Origin: Bacteroidota bacterium
Lineage (GTDB): Bacteria; Bacteroidota; Bacteroidia; Chitinophagales; Saprospiraceae
DNA: 11,452 nucleotides
Reading direction: 5' to 3'
Assembly: GCA_024277695.1 (NCBI GenBank)
Contig: JAJRUR010000325.1
Span: forward strand, 1 to 11,452
Made by a program: the position numbers and the translations under genes. The notes under the pieces are model-generated. The model ran no database searches, had not been told where the DNA came from, and saw nothing but the letters and a program-made list of their open reading frames with translations. Shown piece by piece: positions 1 through 7,212 of this stretch (position 1 is its first letter; every line of letters starts with the position of its first letter).

Positions 1-1
1 G

Positions 2-568
2 AATGGCGGCAGTTTTTTTGCATGGAACAATATTACAATTGTCAATATTCCTGACCTAAATACCATCCCTACCGGTGTGCCCTTTAATTTTTATCTCAAT
101 GGAGATATTGAACTTATTGATATCGGCGGTGGCAAAATACCAAAAGACTTGCTACCGGAAAATTTTTCTATTACTGACTTGAGTGGTTTATGTCCTGAAG
201 TGCCTCCCGTTTCTCCGTCAGAGCTAGTTGATTTCTGTTCGGATATAGAAAAATATAACCCCGTCTTGGACTCCGGACCACCACCTGACTCAGATCAAAA
301 TGAAGTAATTCCCTTACCCACCTTCAAAGTATTTCCGAATCCTACACAGGATGACTTCACTTTGCAGTTTGGTTTATATAAAGATGTTACTTCAAGGATA
401 CGGGTTTATGACGTGACAGGCAAACTGGTACTAGAAAGCCCAACGACATATTTTGAACGTGGAAATTATAACATCCAAATAGAAACAGGATCTTGGAGTC
501 CGGGTTTATATTTTGTTTCCTTTGTGGTTAGAGATAAGACATTTGTACGAAAATTAGTAAAACAATAG
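2..568 (+). CDS. T9SS type A sorting domain protein, C-terminal part (5' end outside window)
   Basis: The frame is open from base 2 to the TAG at 566-568, so 188 residues of a longer secreted protein are visible; the GTG at 77 is internal and not a likely start. The last ~80 residues (from about base 326) form a T9SS type A C-terminal sorting domain: FKVFPNPTQDDF opens it, RVYDVTGKLV is the middle strand, GLYFVSFV and the KLVKQ end close it. In known systems this domain directs export across the outer membrane, after which it is cleaved and the cargo is released or attached to the surface. The upstream part contains an acidic and proline-rich linker (PPPDSDQNE) and no domain I recognise, so the cargo function is unknown. 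The gene converges on pcm with 21 bp between the stops and no clear terminator hairpin. Confidence 0.9.
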   Translation, partial: NGGSFFAWNNITIVNIPDLNTIPTGVPFNFYLNGDIELIDIGGGKIPKDLLPENFSITDLSGLCPEVPPVSPSELVDFCSDIEKYNPVLDSGPPPDSDQNEVIPLPTFKVFPNPTQDDFTLQFGLYKDVTSRIRVYDVTGKLVLESPTTYFERGNYNIQIETGSWSPGLYFVSFVVRDKTFVRKLVKQ

Positions 569-589
569 CCGACTTACTTTTTATTTGGT

Positions 590-1264
590 CTATGTATTAT
601 CTTTTACCACCCCTTTGAGCAAAGGTACAAATCTAAAATCACCGTGTGTCTCCTTTCGAATGGATCCATCCTTCGCTTTGATAAGTCGGATCATTTTTTG
701 GGAGTCGCCGGATCCGAGAGGTATCACCATGATACCGGGGGCATCCAATTGGTCGATCAACGCTTTGGGAATTTCAGTAGCACCTGCGGTCACAATGACC
801 TTTTGGAAAGGTGCATACCGTGGCAGCCCGGCATATCCATCACCGAGATATGTGCGTATTTTATTGCATCCTAGTATTTTTAATAATGCCTCCGTCTTAT
901 GAAATAGCTTTTCTTGACGCTCGATCGAATACACTTTGGCTCCCAGTTTATACAGCACACAAGCTTGGTACCCCGAGCCTGTACCTACTTCGAGGATTTT
1001 GTCCTCCGCTTTGACATCCAAAAGTTGCGTCTGAAAAGCTACCGTATATGGTTGGGATATAGTCTGGTCGGCTTCGATTCTGAAGGCCGTATCCTTGTAC
1101 GCCCACTCCTCAAAGGCATCATCCAAAAAGTAGTGCCTCGGGATATTTTCCATGACTTGGAGTATCCGCTCATCAAATTGTGCTTTTTGACGTAAGTCAT
1201 CGATCAATGCCTTGCGCAATCCTCGATGCCTCCAATTATCTGCATAGATTCGTTTTTTGTGCAT
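590..1264 (-). CDS. pcm: Protein-L-isoaspartate O-methyltransferase
   Basis: A 224-residue cytoplasmic repair enzyme that transfers a methyl group from S-adenosylmethionine to isoaspartyl residues of damaged proteins. The order of motifs fits the family: RHRGLRKALIDDL near the N-terminus, the substrate-site stretch DQTISQPYTVAFQ at residues 66-78, the SAM-binding loop LEVGTGSGYQ at 91-100, the acidic end of the next strand (SIER, 113-116), GDGYAGLP at 141-148 and the C-terminal FRFVPLLKG. Length is normal for bacterial members. The ATG at 1264 lies 8 bp after the stop of the phosphohexomutase gene, so the two are probably co-transcribed. No Shine-Dalgarno sequence is visible, which is common in Bacteroidota. 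Confidence 0.95.
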   Translation of the reverse strand: MHKKRIYADNWRHRGLRKALIDDLRQKAQFDERILQVMENIPRHYFLDDAFEEWAYKDTAFRIEADQTISQPYTVAFQTQLLDVKAEDKILEVGTGSGYQACVLYKLGAKVYSIERQEKLFHKTEALLKILGCNKIRTYLGDGYAGLPRYAPFQKVIVTAGATEIPKALIDQLDAPGIMVIPLGSGDSQKMIRLIKAKDGSIRKETHGDFRFVPLLKGVVKDNT

Positions 1265-1272
1265 AGAGAGGT

Positions 1273-2988
1273 TTAAGGCTTGAGGTTTTGAGTAATTCGT
1301 TCGATTTTTTTTGAGAGCCGACTCTCCAAGCCAAGGGTATCGGACGGGTCCTCGATCTGCTCCTGCACTCCGATATAAAATTTGATTTTGGGCTCCGTAC
1401 CGCTAGGCCTAGCAGCGAGTGTTGTGCCATCAGATGCATGATATATCAGTACATTGGACTTGGGTATATCGATAGGTGCATCCCTGCCGTTCAAAATATC
1501 ATGGCAAAGCGAACTCTGATAATCACATATCTTCACTACCGGAGCACCATCTAGCATTTTGGGTGGATTATTCCTCCAATCGCTCATCAATTGTGCTATC
1601 TGGTCAGCACCTTCTTTACCTTTTTTGACGATCGATAGGAGATGCTCCTTGTGGTAGCCGTGTTGTAAGTACAGTTTGGTCAACTCTCTATACATCGTCG
1701 ATCCTTTAGCTTTTGCAGAAGCTGCAATCTCACAAGCCAAAAGCGTAGCTGTCACAGCATCTTTGTCACGTACAAAATCTCCAACCATATATCCAAAACT
1801 CTCCTCTCCTCCCCCAATAAATTCTTCAGAACCTTCGGCATCTCGGATCATTTTGGCTATCCACTTAAATCCTGTCAGACCTACTTTGCACCTAACGCCA
1901 TAAGATGCGGCAATTTTTTTCATAAGTTCTGTAGATACAATGGTCGATGCTACAAACTGACGACCGGTGAGTCTGCCTTGTTTTTTCCACTGCCTAATCA
2001 AAAAATCCGTCATCAAGCACATCGTTTGATTGCCATTGAGTAGCTGCATTTGTCCTGCATCGTTTCGAACAGCTATCCCGATACGATCCGAGTCCGGATC
2101 CGTACCGATCACGATGTCAGCTTGTATTCGATCTGCCAGATCAATAGCCATTTTGAGTGCTTCGGGTTCTTCCGGATTTGGAGAACGCACTGTGGGAAAA
2201 TCTCCATCAGGTCTTGCCTGCTCCCGTACTATATGGACATCCGAATAGCCTGCCAGACGAAGGGCATCCGGGATAAGTTGGATAGATGTGCCATGGAGTG
2301 AAGTGAACACGATCTTGAGATCTGCTCTACCCTCCGTATCATCAAAAGTGCCTTCATTGATCGAGGCCTTAATAAATTGGCGATCGATCTCATCACCTAC
2401 TATATGGATGAGTTCGGGCTTGGCTTCAAAACGAATATCTACAAAGTCCAGTGCTTGGACTTGTTCTATAATGGCACTATCATGCGGAGGTACTATTTGA
2501 GCACCATCATCAAAATATACTTTGTAGCCATTGTATTCCGGCGGATTGTGCGATGCCGTGAGTACTATTCCTGCCTGGCAAGCCAGATACCTTACGGCAA
2601 ATGATAGTTCCGGCGTTGGACGTAGCTCATCAAACAAAAAAACTTCAATATCATTGGCAGTAAAAACTTCAGCTACAATGCGTGCAAAACGCTTGCTATT
2701 GTGACGGCAATCATAAGCAATCGCTACCTTTAGTTGCTTCCCTGGAAATTGTTTCTTGAGGTAATTGCTCAAACCTTGTGTCGCCTTGCCGAGTGTATAT
2801 CGATTGATACGATTGGTCCCTGCACCCATCACCCCTCGCATCCCTCCGGTACCAAAGGCCAGATCTTTATAAAAACGGTCCTCGAGCTGGTTCGGATCCC
2901 GTTCCATCAAATCTCGTATTTCTTTTCGGGTCTCGTGGTCAAAGGGTTCTTGCAGCCACTTTTTGGCTCGATGGAGTATCTCTTGCAT
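1273..2988 (-). CDS. Phosphohexomutase (phosphoglucomutase/phosphomannomutase)
   Basis: A 571-residue full-length member of the alpha-D-phosphohexomutase family, interconverting hexose 1- and 6-phosphates in sugar-nucleotide and glycogen metabolism. All four signature elements are present: the phosphoserine loop TASHNPPEYNG (catalytic Ser146), the magnesium loop DPDSDR (297-302), the sugar-recognition loop GGGEESFGY (392-400) and the phosphate-binding loop RPSGTEPKIKF (527-537). The N-terminal FGTGGMRGVMG and the overall length resemble the PgcA-type glucose mutases found in Bacteroidota and Firmicutes rather than the shorter AlgC/ManB type, but glucose versus mannose preference cannot be settled from the sequence. 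The ATG at 2988 sits about 40 bp downstream of a -7-like box on the minus strand. It is the first gene of a unit with pcm. Confidence 0.95.
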   Translation of the reverse strand: MQEILHRAKKWLQEPFDHETRKEIRDLMERDPNQLEDRFYKDLAFGTGGMRGVMGAGTNRINRYTLGKATQGLSNYLKKQFPGKQLKVAIAYDCRHNSKRFARIVAEVFTANDIEVFLFDELRPTPELSFAVRYLACQAGIVLTASHNPPEYNGYKVYFDDGAQIVPPHDSAIIEQVQALDFVDIRFEAKPELIHIVGDEIDRQFIKASINEGTFDDTEGRADLKIVFTSLHGTSIQLIPDALRLAGYSDVHIVREQARPDGDFPTVRSPNPEEPEALKMAIDLADRIQADIVIGTDPDSDRIGIAVRNDAGQMQLLNGNQTMCLMTDFLIRQWKKQGRLTGRQFVASTIVSTELMKKIAASYGVRCKVGLTGFKWIAKMIRDAEGSEEFIGGGEESFGYMVGDFVRDKDAVTATLLACEIAASAKAKGSTMYRELTKLYLQHGYHKEHLLSIVKKGKEGADQIAQLMSDWRNNPPKMLDGAPVVKICDYQSSLCHDILNGRDAPIDIPKSNVLIYHASDGTTLAARPSGTEPKIKFYIGVQEQIEDPSDTLGLESRLSKKIERITQNLKP

Positions 2989-3025
2989 ATTTTTTGTGTT
3001 TCTAGATGGTTAAAGTACAAAAGTG

Positions 3026-3033
3026 CAAATTTA
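3026..3033 (-). promoter_or_regulatory. Putative -7 box of the phosphohexomutase-pcm unit
   Basis: Read on the minus strand this is TAAATTTG, an exact match to the Bacteroidota -7 consensus TAnnTTTG. Nineteen bases further upstream the minus strand reads TTT rather than the preferred TTG, so the -33 element is imperfect. The predicted start would be near 3019, giving a leader of about 30 bases to the ATG at 2988. It overlaps the upstream side of the tRNA promoter, making a compact divergent promoter region. Confidence 0.5.
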
Positions 3034-3038
3034 ATTCC

Positions 3039-3068
3039 TTGATAGGGATATAAAAATTTATATATTTG
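3039..3068 (+). promoter_or_regulatory. Bacteroidota-type sigma-ABfr promoter for tRNA-Leu
   Basis: TTG at 3039-3041, a spacer of exactly 19 bases, then TATATTTG at 3061-3068. This equals the published Bacteroides/Flavobacterium consensus TTG-N19-TAnnTTTG at every defined position. Transcription would begin around 3075, about 11 bases before the mature tRNA. It is the clearest promoter in the window and supports assignment to Bacteroidota. Confidence 0.85.
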
Positions 3069-3085
3069 CATCCCCATCGTGCACC

Positions 3086-3169
3086 GCCCGGGTGCTGGAA
3101 CTGGTAGACAGGCATGGTTGAGGGCCATGTGTCCGTATGGGCGTGCGGGTTCGACTCCCGCTCCGGGCA
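3086..3169 (+). tRNA. tRNA-Leu (anticodon GAG)
   Basis: An 84-base class II tRNA. The acceptor stem is GCCCGGG (3086-3092) with TCCGGGC (3162-3168), including one G-U pair, and A at 3169 is the discriminator base. The D arm contains the leucine-typical CTGGAACTGGTAGACAG. The anticodon stem CATGG/CCATG (3113-3117, 3125-3129) encloses loop TTGAGGG with anticodon GAG at 3120-3122, reading CUC and CUU codons. The long variable arm GTCC-GTAT-GGGC (3131-3142) is diagnostic of Leu/Ser/bacterial Tyr tRNAs. The T arm is GCGGG-TTCGACT-CCCGC (3145-3161). The 3' CCA is not encoded and must be added by the nucleotidyltransferase. A T run at 3171-3177 follows directly and may end transcription weakly. Confidence 0.97.
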
Positions 3170-3259
3170 CTTTTTTTATGATATTTCTTTATTTTTCGGC
3201 TTTTGCCAAAAAATAAAAACCGATTTGATTACCACCACATAAGGACTACACAAAAGAAA

Positions 3260-4192
3260 ATGCATCGGAGACAATTTATCAAAACGACCGCCCACATTGC
3301 AGGCTACCTCTACTTGTTTGATCTACTACAGGGCTGTAAAAGCTCCAATGTACATCCGATTCGTTTGGCACCGGATGCACCATATACGATGAAGTATCTT
3401 AGAGGACACATAGGTTATTTTGCGGAGCGGGGTGGAACCATCGGCTGGCTATCATCCAAAGATGGCGTTGTGGTAGTAGATGCACAATTTCCCGAACAGG
3501 CCCGGCACCTCATCACAGAGATGAGTCATCTCCACAAGATACCTATCGAAACCTTGATCAATACGCATCACCACTATGACCATACTGCAGGAAATATCGC
3601 CTTTAAGAACATCGCCAAACAAATTATAGCACATCGCAATAGTCTGACCAATCAGCAAATATCTGCCCGGCAGCGAAATGTAGAAGATGCACAACTTTAT
3701 CCGAATGTTTTGTATGACAAAACTTTCCAATTTTACTCAGGTAAAGAATCTATCCTCCTACGTCATATCGGACCCGCACACACCAGTGGTGATACCATAG
3801 TCCACTTCCAAAATACCAATGTGGTACATATGGGTGACCTCGTCTTCAACAGACGCTATCCTTATATCGATAGACCGGCCGGTGCCAATGTCCAAAACTG
3901 GATCGAAGTCCTCGATCGGACTCTAGAGCTTTTTGATCGAGATACTTTATATATATTTGGCCATGCCGGAAAGGGATATGATGTCATTGGAGATCGAGAA
4001 GATATCAAAGCTATGATGGCTTATCTCGAAAATTTAGTCCAATTCGGTCAAAAAGCCATACAGCAAGGTACTGCGATAGAAAATCTCATCGCAGAAACTA
4101 AATACATCAAAGGAACAGAATCCTGGGACCCCGGAGGACTAGAGCGCAATATCGAAGCTATAATCTATGAGTTGAGCGATCACCCTGACTAA
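3260..4192 (+). CDS. Metallo-beta-lactamase-fold hydrolase with Tat-like, lipoprotein-like leader
   Basis: I place the start at the ATG at 3260 (310 residues); a longer reading from a TTG at 3203 adds 19 residues before the leader and is less likely. The leader holds a twin-arginine-like motif (HRRQFIK, residues 2-8), a short hydrophobic stretch and a lipobox-like LLQGC with Cys26, suggesting export and possibly lipid anchoring. The zinc-site motifs are complete: HHHYDH at 103-108, His174 in PAHTSGD, Asp193 in MGDLVF and His235 in FGHAGKG. This fits the general MBL-fold hydrolase family that includes subclass B3-like enzymes. The substrate cannot be read from the sequence, and antibiotic hydrolysis should not be assumed. 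It lies alone on the plus strand after tRNA-Leu; no good promoter of its own is visible, so read-through from the tRNA is possible. Confidence 0.88.
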   Translation: MHRRQFIKTTAHIAGYLYLFDLLQGCKSSNVHPIRLAPDAPYTMKYLRGHIGYFAERGGTIGWLSSKDGVVVVDAQFPEQARHLITEMSHLHKIPIETLINTHHHYDHTAGNIAFKNIAKQIIAHRNSLTNQQISARQRNVEDAQLYPNVLYDKTFQFYSGKESILLRHIGPAHTSGDTIVHFQNTNVVHMGDLVFNRRYPYIDRPAGANVQNWIEVLDRTLELFDRDTLYIFGHAGKGYDVIGDREDIKAMMAYLENLVQFGQKAIQQGTAIENLIAETKYIKGTESWDPGGLERNIEAIIYELSDHPD

Positions 4193-4380
4193 TTGCTATC
4201 GAAATAAAGATGTAGCATGGTCACTAGGTACATCTGGCTTTGTCGCTCATGCTTACTAAATAAAATTTACAAGGCCATTTGTTTTTTGCGACCTATTCAC
4301 CGTTTCTATCCATCTATCCACTCAAATAAATATTTTTCATTGCAATCCATAGCATATTTTTCAAGAAAAACTTAACAGCC

Positions 4381-5055
4381 CTATCCAGAATAGTATATCC
4401 TATATATACGATCAGGACTTATACCCAAACTAAACAAAAATCTACAAAACAAGATACGCCCGATATGCCTCCAAAATCCTTGTCCTCTAAATCGTTTGGT
4501 CGAAGTAATGATCGGGTCTTGGATGAGCACTACCCTGCCGTTCTTTTGCATCCACTTCGATAAAATGACATCTTCCATCAGAGGAACATCCAAAATACTC
4601 AATTCGTCCTGAATGCTTTTTCGTCGGACGAAAAGAGCACGATCACCCCAAATCTCTCCGGTCAATTTATAGTATGGATCTGCAAAGGCTGCTAGTGCTC
4701 GATACCTAAATGAAGGCTGATCAAAACGAAGTTTGAATCCTCCTCCCACGATCTCCTCTTTCTCTATCATCTGCTGTAGAATTATGTCCCATCCATTGGG
4801 CAGTATAGTATCATCATGCAATAAGAGCAAAAACCTGCCAACAGCCTCCCTTGTACCGGCATATATTTGATGACCTCTACCCTTCTTCTCTGTTTGTATG
4901 ATGCGCTCAGAGGGATGGTGGATAGCTAGCCGTGCCGAATTTGGACGGGGTATGCATATCAGCACTTCGCAGACAATTTGCGACTTAGCGATTTGTAGGC
5001 GAATAGTATCAAGTAACTCACCATCCCCCAACGTAGGTATAATTATAGAAATCAA
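4381..5055 (-). CDS. Family 2 glycosyltransferase, TIGR04283-like
   Basis: A GT-A fold glycosyltransferase of about 224 residues that would move a sugar from a nucleotide donor. It begins with the typical first strand ISIIIPTLGDGE and contains GRGHQIYAGTREA, LLLLHDDTILP (the DxD-like metal site, usually HAD), GGGFKLRFD, GDRALFVRR, PLMEDVILS and a C-terminal RFLFSLGISPDRI. This order fits the TIGR04283 group, some members of which sit near arsenosugar genes; no such neighbours are present here. The frame has no ATG start. The TTG at 5055 gives the family-typical N-terminus MISIIIPTLG and is preferred over the TTG at 5082. The usual DGGSxDGT stretch after the second strand is missing and replaced by IPRPNSARLAIHH. 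A weak -7-like box (TAGGATTG, minus strand, 5094-5101) lies upstream. The strong terminator at 5173-5202 separates it from the Kazal gene. Confidence 0.85.
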   Translation of the reverse strand: MISIIIPTLGDGELLDTIRLQIAKSQIVCEVLICIPRPNSARLAIHHPSERIIQTEKKGRGHQIYAGTREAVGRFLLLLHDDTILPNGWDIILQQMIEKEEIVGGGFKLRFDQPSFRYRALAAFADPYYKLTGEIWGDRALFVRRKSIQDELSILDVPLMEDVILSKWMQKNGRVVLIQDPIITSTKRFRGQGFWRHIGRILFCRFLFSLGISPDRIYRIYYSG

Positions 5056-5172
5056 AATGAATCCGTGTTTTTCATATACCAAATATATCTAAACAATCCT
5101 ATCTATCAATCAGCTCATAGGCAGATCATTCTATTTTATCATAAAAAAAGAATTTTGTGGGCTAGCTCCAAC

Positions 5173-5202
5173 AAAAAAAAAGCCTTCCCAAGTTGGGAAG
5201 GC
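5173..5202 (-). terminator. Intrinsic terminator after the Kazal gene
   Basis: GCCTTCCCA (5182-5190) and TGGGAAGGC (5194-5202) form a perfect 9-bp stem with a 3-base loop. On the minus strand the stem is followed at once by nine T residues (5181-5173). It begins 27 bases after the stop of the Kazal gene, so it should end that transcript and insulate the glycosyltransferase gene downstream. Confidence 0.92.
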
Positions 5203-5229
5203 CTCCAAATGTGATTATCTCACAAATGC

Positions 5230-7212
5230 TCAATCAAGGAGAAGAACTTTGATGACGTGATTTTTATTGACGTCAGCTATCTTGACAAAATACATTCCGG
5301 GTACTTGTCCGGACATATTGAGTACGATACCATTATTGCCGGGCATCAGATGTAGATCTCTTTGGATCAAGCGGTGTCCTTGATAGCTCACCACTTCCAG
5401 TCGAGTTTCAAAATCAGCAACCGATGTGATCGTCAGATTAATCTGGTCTCTAGTTATGTTATTGGCAAGGATATCTGTCATACGATTATCCAATGGATTG
5501 TAATCTTGAGCAAATCCACTGGAATCCGTTTCGCAATCTACGAATTCGAAATATCCTGCGCACTCTGCAAGACAAGGATTGGCAAATTCGATGATTTCAC
5601 CATTTGGGGATTCGACACATACAGGATCTTGTACATCAGGGCATGCATCTTCGCAATCGTTTCCACCGTCATCACAAGATGCATAGTCTGTATATCCTGC
5701 ACATTCGGCCAAACAAGAATTAAAAAACATCATGGTAAATCCGGTACTATCTGTTACACATACAGGATCATAGTCGTCAGGGCAAGCATCCTCGCAGTCG
5801 TTGCCACCGCCGTTACAGCTGTAGTAGTCAAAATATCCTGCGCACTCTGCCCAGCATGCATTTTGGAATTCAATAGTACCTCTTGCAGGGTCATCTACAC
5901 ATACGGGATCATATACATCCTCAGGACATACAGCAGAACAATTGTTTCCACCGCCGTTACCATCACAACCAAACCAATCCGTATATCCTGCACACTCCGC
6001 AAAACAAGAATTATCAAAAGTAAGTGTATCCAGAGTTAAAGGATCCACAGCGCAAACCGGATCGTAATATTCGGGGCAGAAACAATCCGACGTATCACAC
6101 TCTACCACTTCCAAGCCAAAGCATTCTGCAAAGCAAGCGTTGGGGAGTAATGTTACTACTCCATTGCTATCAACAGCACATACAAGATCAAATGCATCAT
6201 CCAGGCACTCAATACATTCAAACTCTCCGCCGGTGCTATCGCACTCGACTACATCGTCTGCCGAATATCCGGCACACTCTGCATAACATAAATTGGGGAA
6301 GGGGCAAATAATACCTAATACAGAGTCCGTCAGTACACAGATAGGCTCTTCATTAGGATCTATATCACAGTCACAGTCGTTTCCTCCCCAGCCGGTTGTA
6401 TCGCATTCTACGATTTCGTAACCTAAGCACTCGGCAAAACAAGCATTGGGCAAGAAAGTTTCGTCGCCATCAGGTGTTATGGCACATACAGCCTCAAAAT
6501 CATCGTTTTCCAGGCACTCAATACATTCAAACTCTCCGCCGGTGCTATCGCATTCGACTACATCGTCTGCCGAATATCCGGCACACTCTGCATAACATAA
6601 ATTGGGGAAGGGGCAAATAATACCTAATGCAGAGTCCGTCAGTACACAGATAGGCTCTTCATTAGGATCTATATCACAGTCACAGTCGTCATGACCTCCT
6701 CCGTTTTCACCATCTACTACATCAGACTGCTCATATCCTTCGCAAGCTGCAAAACAAAAATTAGGAAAATAGAATGTCTCTCCACTATTTTCATCTAATA
6801 CACAAACCGGATAATCCCCCGGATTGATTTCGCAGTCACAGTCGTCTCCTCCCCAGCCGGTTGTATCGCACTGTACGATTTCTAATCCCAAACATTCTGC
6901 GAAACATGCATTTGGATAAAAATCCTCATTGCCTAAACTATCGACAGCACAGACGGGATCAAATTCGCCATTGACCAAACAATCAAAACAAGCCAAATCT
7001 CCATCGAGACTATCACAAGCTGTAATTTCGTATTCGTAACAATTGGCCAGACAGTCTGTCAAGACTACGACATCACCGTCTTCATTGATGGCACAAACTA
7101 AAGGTTCTTCTCCAGAGCAATCACAATCACCGTTGCCGGGCTGTGCTATACTCCAACCTGATATGAGCATTATGAAAAGTAAACACAAATTGCGTAATTG
7201 ATAAGTTTTCAT
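5230..7212 (-). CDS. Secreted protein with eleven Kazal-like modules and T9SS sorting domain
   Basis: A 660-residue acidic, cysteine-rich protein. Residues 1-23 are a Sec signal peptide (cleavage likely after SIA). Residues 30-560 hold eleven Kazal-like modules, at about 30-66, 75-115, 125-166, 177-221, 230-270, 280-324, 333-372, 377-416, 425-466, 473-513 and 520-560. Each follows the plan C-C-xxPVC-x-NxC-xAEC-AGY-x-C. Residues about 575-660 are a T9SS type A sorting domain (LEVVSYQGHRLI, VPGMYFVKI, VIKVLLLD end). Kazal modules typically inhibit serine proteases through a loop between the second and third cysteines; here that loop is PVC/PIC/AVC/LVC-centred and acidic, so targets are uncertain. 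The protein is probably exported to the surface or medium by the T9SS. It follows the sigma, membrane-barrel and lipoprotein genes on the same strand and is the last gene before the strong terminator. The start is the ATG at 7212. Confidence 0.93.
   Translation of the reverse strand: MKTYQLRNLCLLFIMLISGWSIAQPGNGDCDCSGEEPLVCAINEDGDVVVLTDCLANCYEYEITACDSLDGDLACFDCLVNGEFDPVCAVDSLGNEDFYPNACFAECLGLEIVQCDTTGWGGDDCDCEINPGDYPVCVLDENSGETFYFPNFCFAACEGYEQSDVVDGENGGGHDDCDCDIDPNEEPICVLTDSALGIICPFPNLCYAECAGYSADDVVECDSTGGEFECIECLENDDFEAVCAITPDGDETFLPNACFAECLGYEIVECDTTGWGGNDCDCDIDPNEEPICVLTDSVLGIICPFPNLCYAECAGYSADDVVECDSTGGEFECIECLDDAFDLVCAVDSNGVVTLLPNACFAECFGLEVVECDTSDCFCPEYYDPVCAVDPLTLDTLTFDNSCFAECAGYTDWFGCDGNGGGNNCSAVCPEDVYDPVCVDDPARGTIEFQNACWAECAGYFDYYSCNGGGNDCEDACPDDYDPVCVTDSTGFTMMFFNSCLAECAGYTDYASCDDGGNDCEDACPDVQDPVCVESPNGEIIEFANPCLAECAGYFEFVDCETDSSGFAQDYNPLDNRMTDILANNITRDQINLTITSVADFETRLEVVSYQGHRLIQRDLHLMPGNNGIVLNMSGQVPGMYFVKIADVNKNHVIKVLLLD
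6200..6380 (-). repeat. Recent internal duplication, copy within Kazal modules 6-7
   Basis: This 181-bp stretch matches 6509-6689 at a fixed offset of 309 bp with, by eye, only two differences (at about 6244 and 6320). It encodes module 6 and the linker into module 7. One difference is a Val/Ala change (SVLG versus SALG); the other lies in the codon for the Glu before the last cysteine and is silent (GAG/GAA). The 309-bp offset is 103 codons, one two-module unit. Confidence 0.95.
6509..6689 (-). repeat. Recent internal duplication, copy within Kazal modules 4-5
   Basis: Partner of the repeat at 6200-6380. Similarity falls sharply on both sides, so only module 4 and its linker into module 5 were recently copied or homogenised. 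A weaker repeat of the DCDC/TTGWGG linker region links about 6368-6420 with 6833-6885 at an offset of 465 bp (155 codons), an older or partial exchange event. Confidence 0.95.

Larger units (their letters stand above)
5533..7125 (-). repeat. Array of eleven Kazal-like modules, organised partly as two-module units
   Basis: Modules average about 48 residues including linkers. Modules 2-3, 4-5 and 6-7 look like repeats of a two-module unit: CxECL-type modules alternate with CDCxIxP-type modules, and the linker DTTGWGG recurs between modules 2 and 3 and between 5 and 6. Modules 8-11 form a second group, mostly with glycine/asparagine linkers such as GNGGGNN and GGGND. Most modules have six cysteines. 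Module 3 has five because the last is missing, while modules 4 and 6 have seven because of an added cysteine in GIICPFP. Confidence 0.88.

Noticed and set aside
585..1195. Several plus-strand open frames opposite pcm
   Set aside because: They are shadows of a clearly identified pcm gene and show no protein family features.
2907..3170. Minus-strand 87-codon open frame running through the tRNA-Leu gene
   Set aside because: Its first part is the well-known false translation of the reverse complement of a tRNA-Leu (AGVEPARPYGHMALNHACL); the rest overlaps the promoter region and the mutase start.
3171..3177. T run after tRNA-Leu as an intrinsic terminator
   Set aside because: No separate hairpin precedes it, only the tRNA itself; noted within the tRNA entry instead.
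3203..3259. Upstream TTG start of the MBL-fold gene
   Set aside because: It would put 19 hydrophilic residues before the leader peptide; the ATG at 3260 starts right at the Arg-Arg leader.
4208..4235. 7-bp inverted repeat AGATGTA/TACATCT after the MBL-fold gene
   Set aside because: The loop is 14 bases, the stem is AT-rich and no T run follows, so it is not a convincing terminator.
5362..6039. Plus-strand 225-codon cysteine-rich open frame opposite the Kazal gene
   Set aside because: It mirrors the repeat structure and codon bias of the Kazal gene; it has no start context, signal peptide or recognisable domain.
6024..6620. Two plus-strand frames with nearly identical C-termini
   Set aside because: Their similarity is the antisense image of the duplicated Kazal modules.
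5362..7125. Regularly spaced repeats as a possible CRISPR array
   Set aside because: The repeats are coding, in frame, 100-500 bp apart and diverged; they encode Kazal modules.
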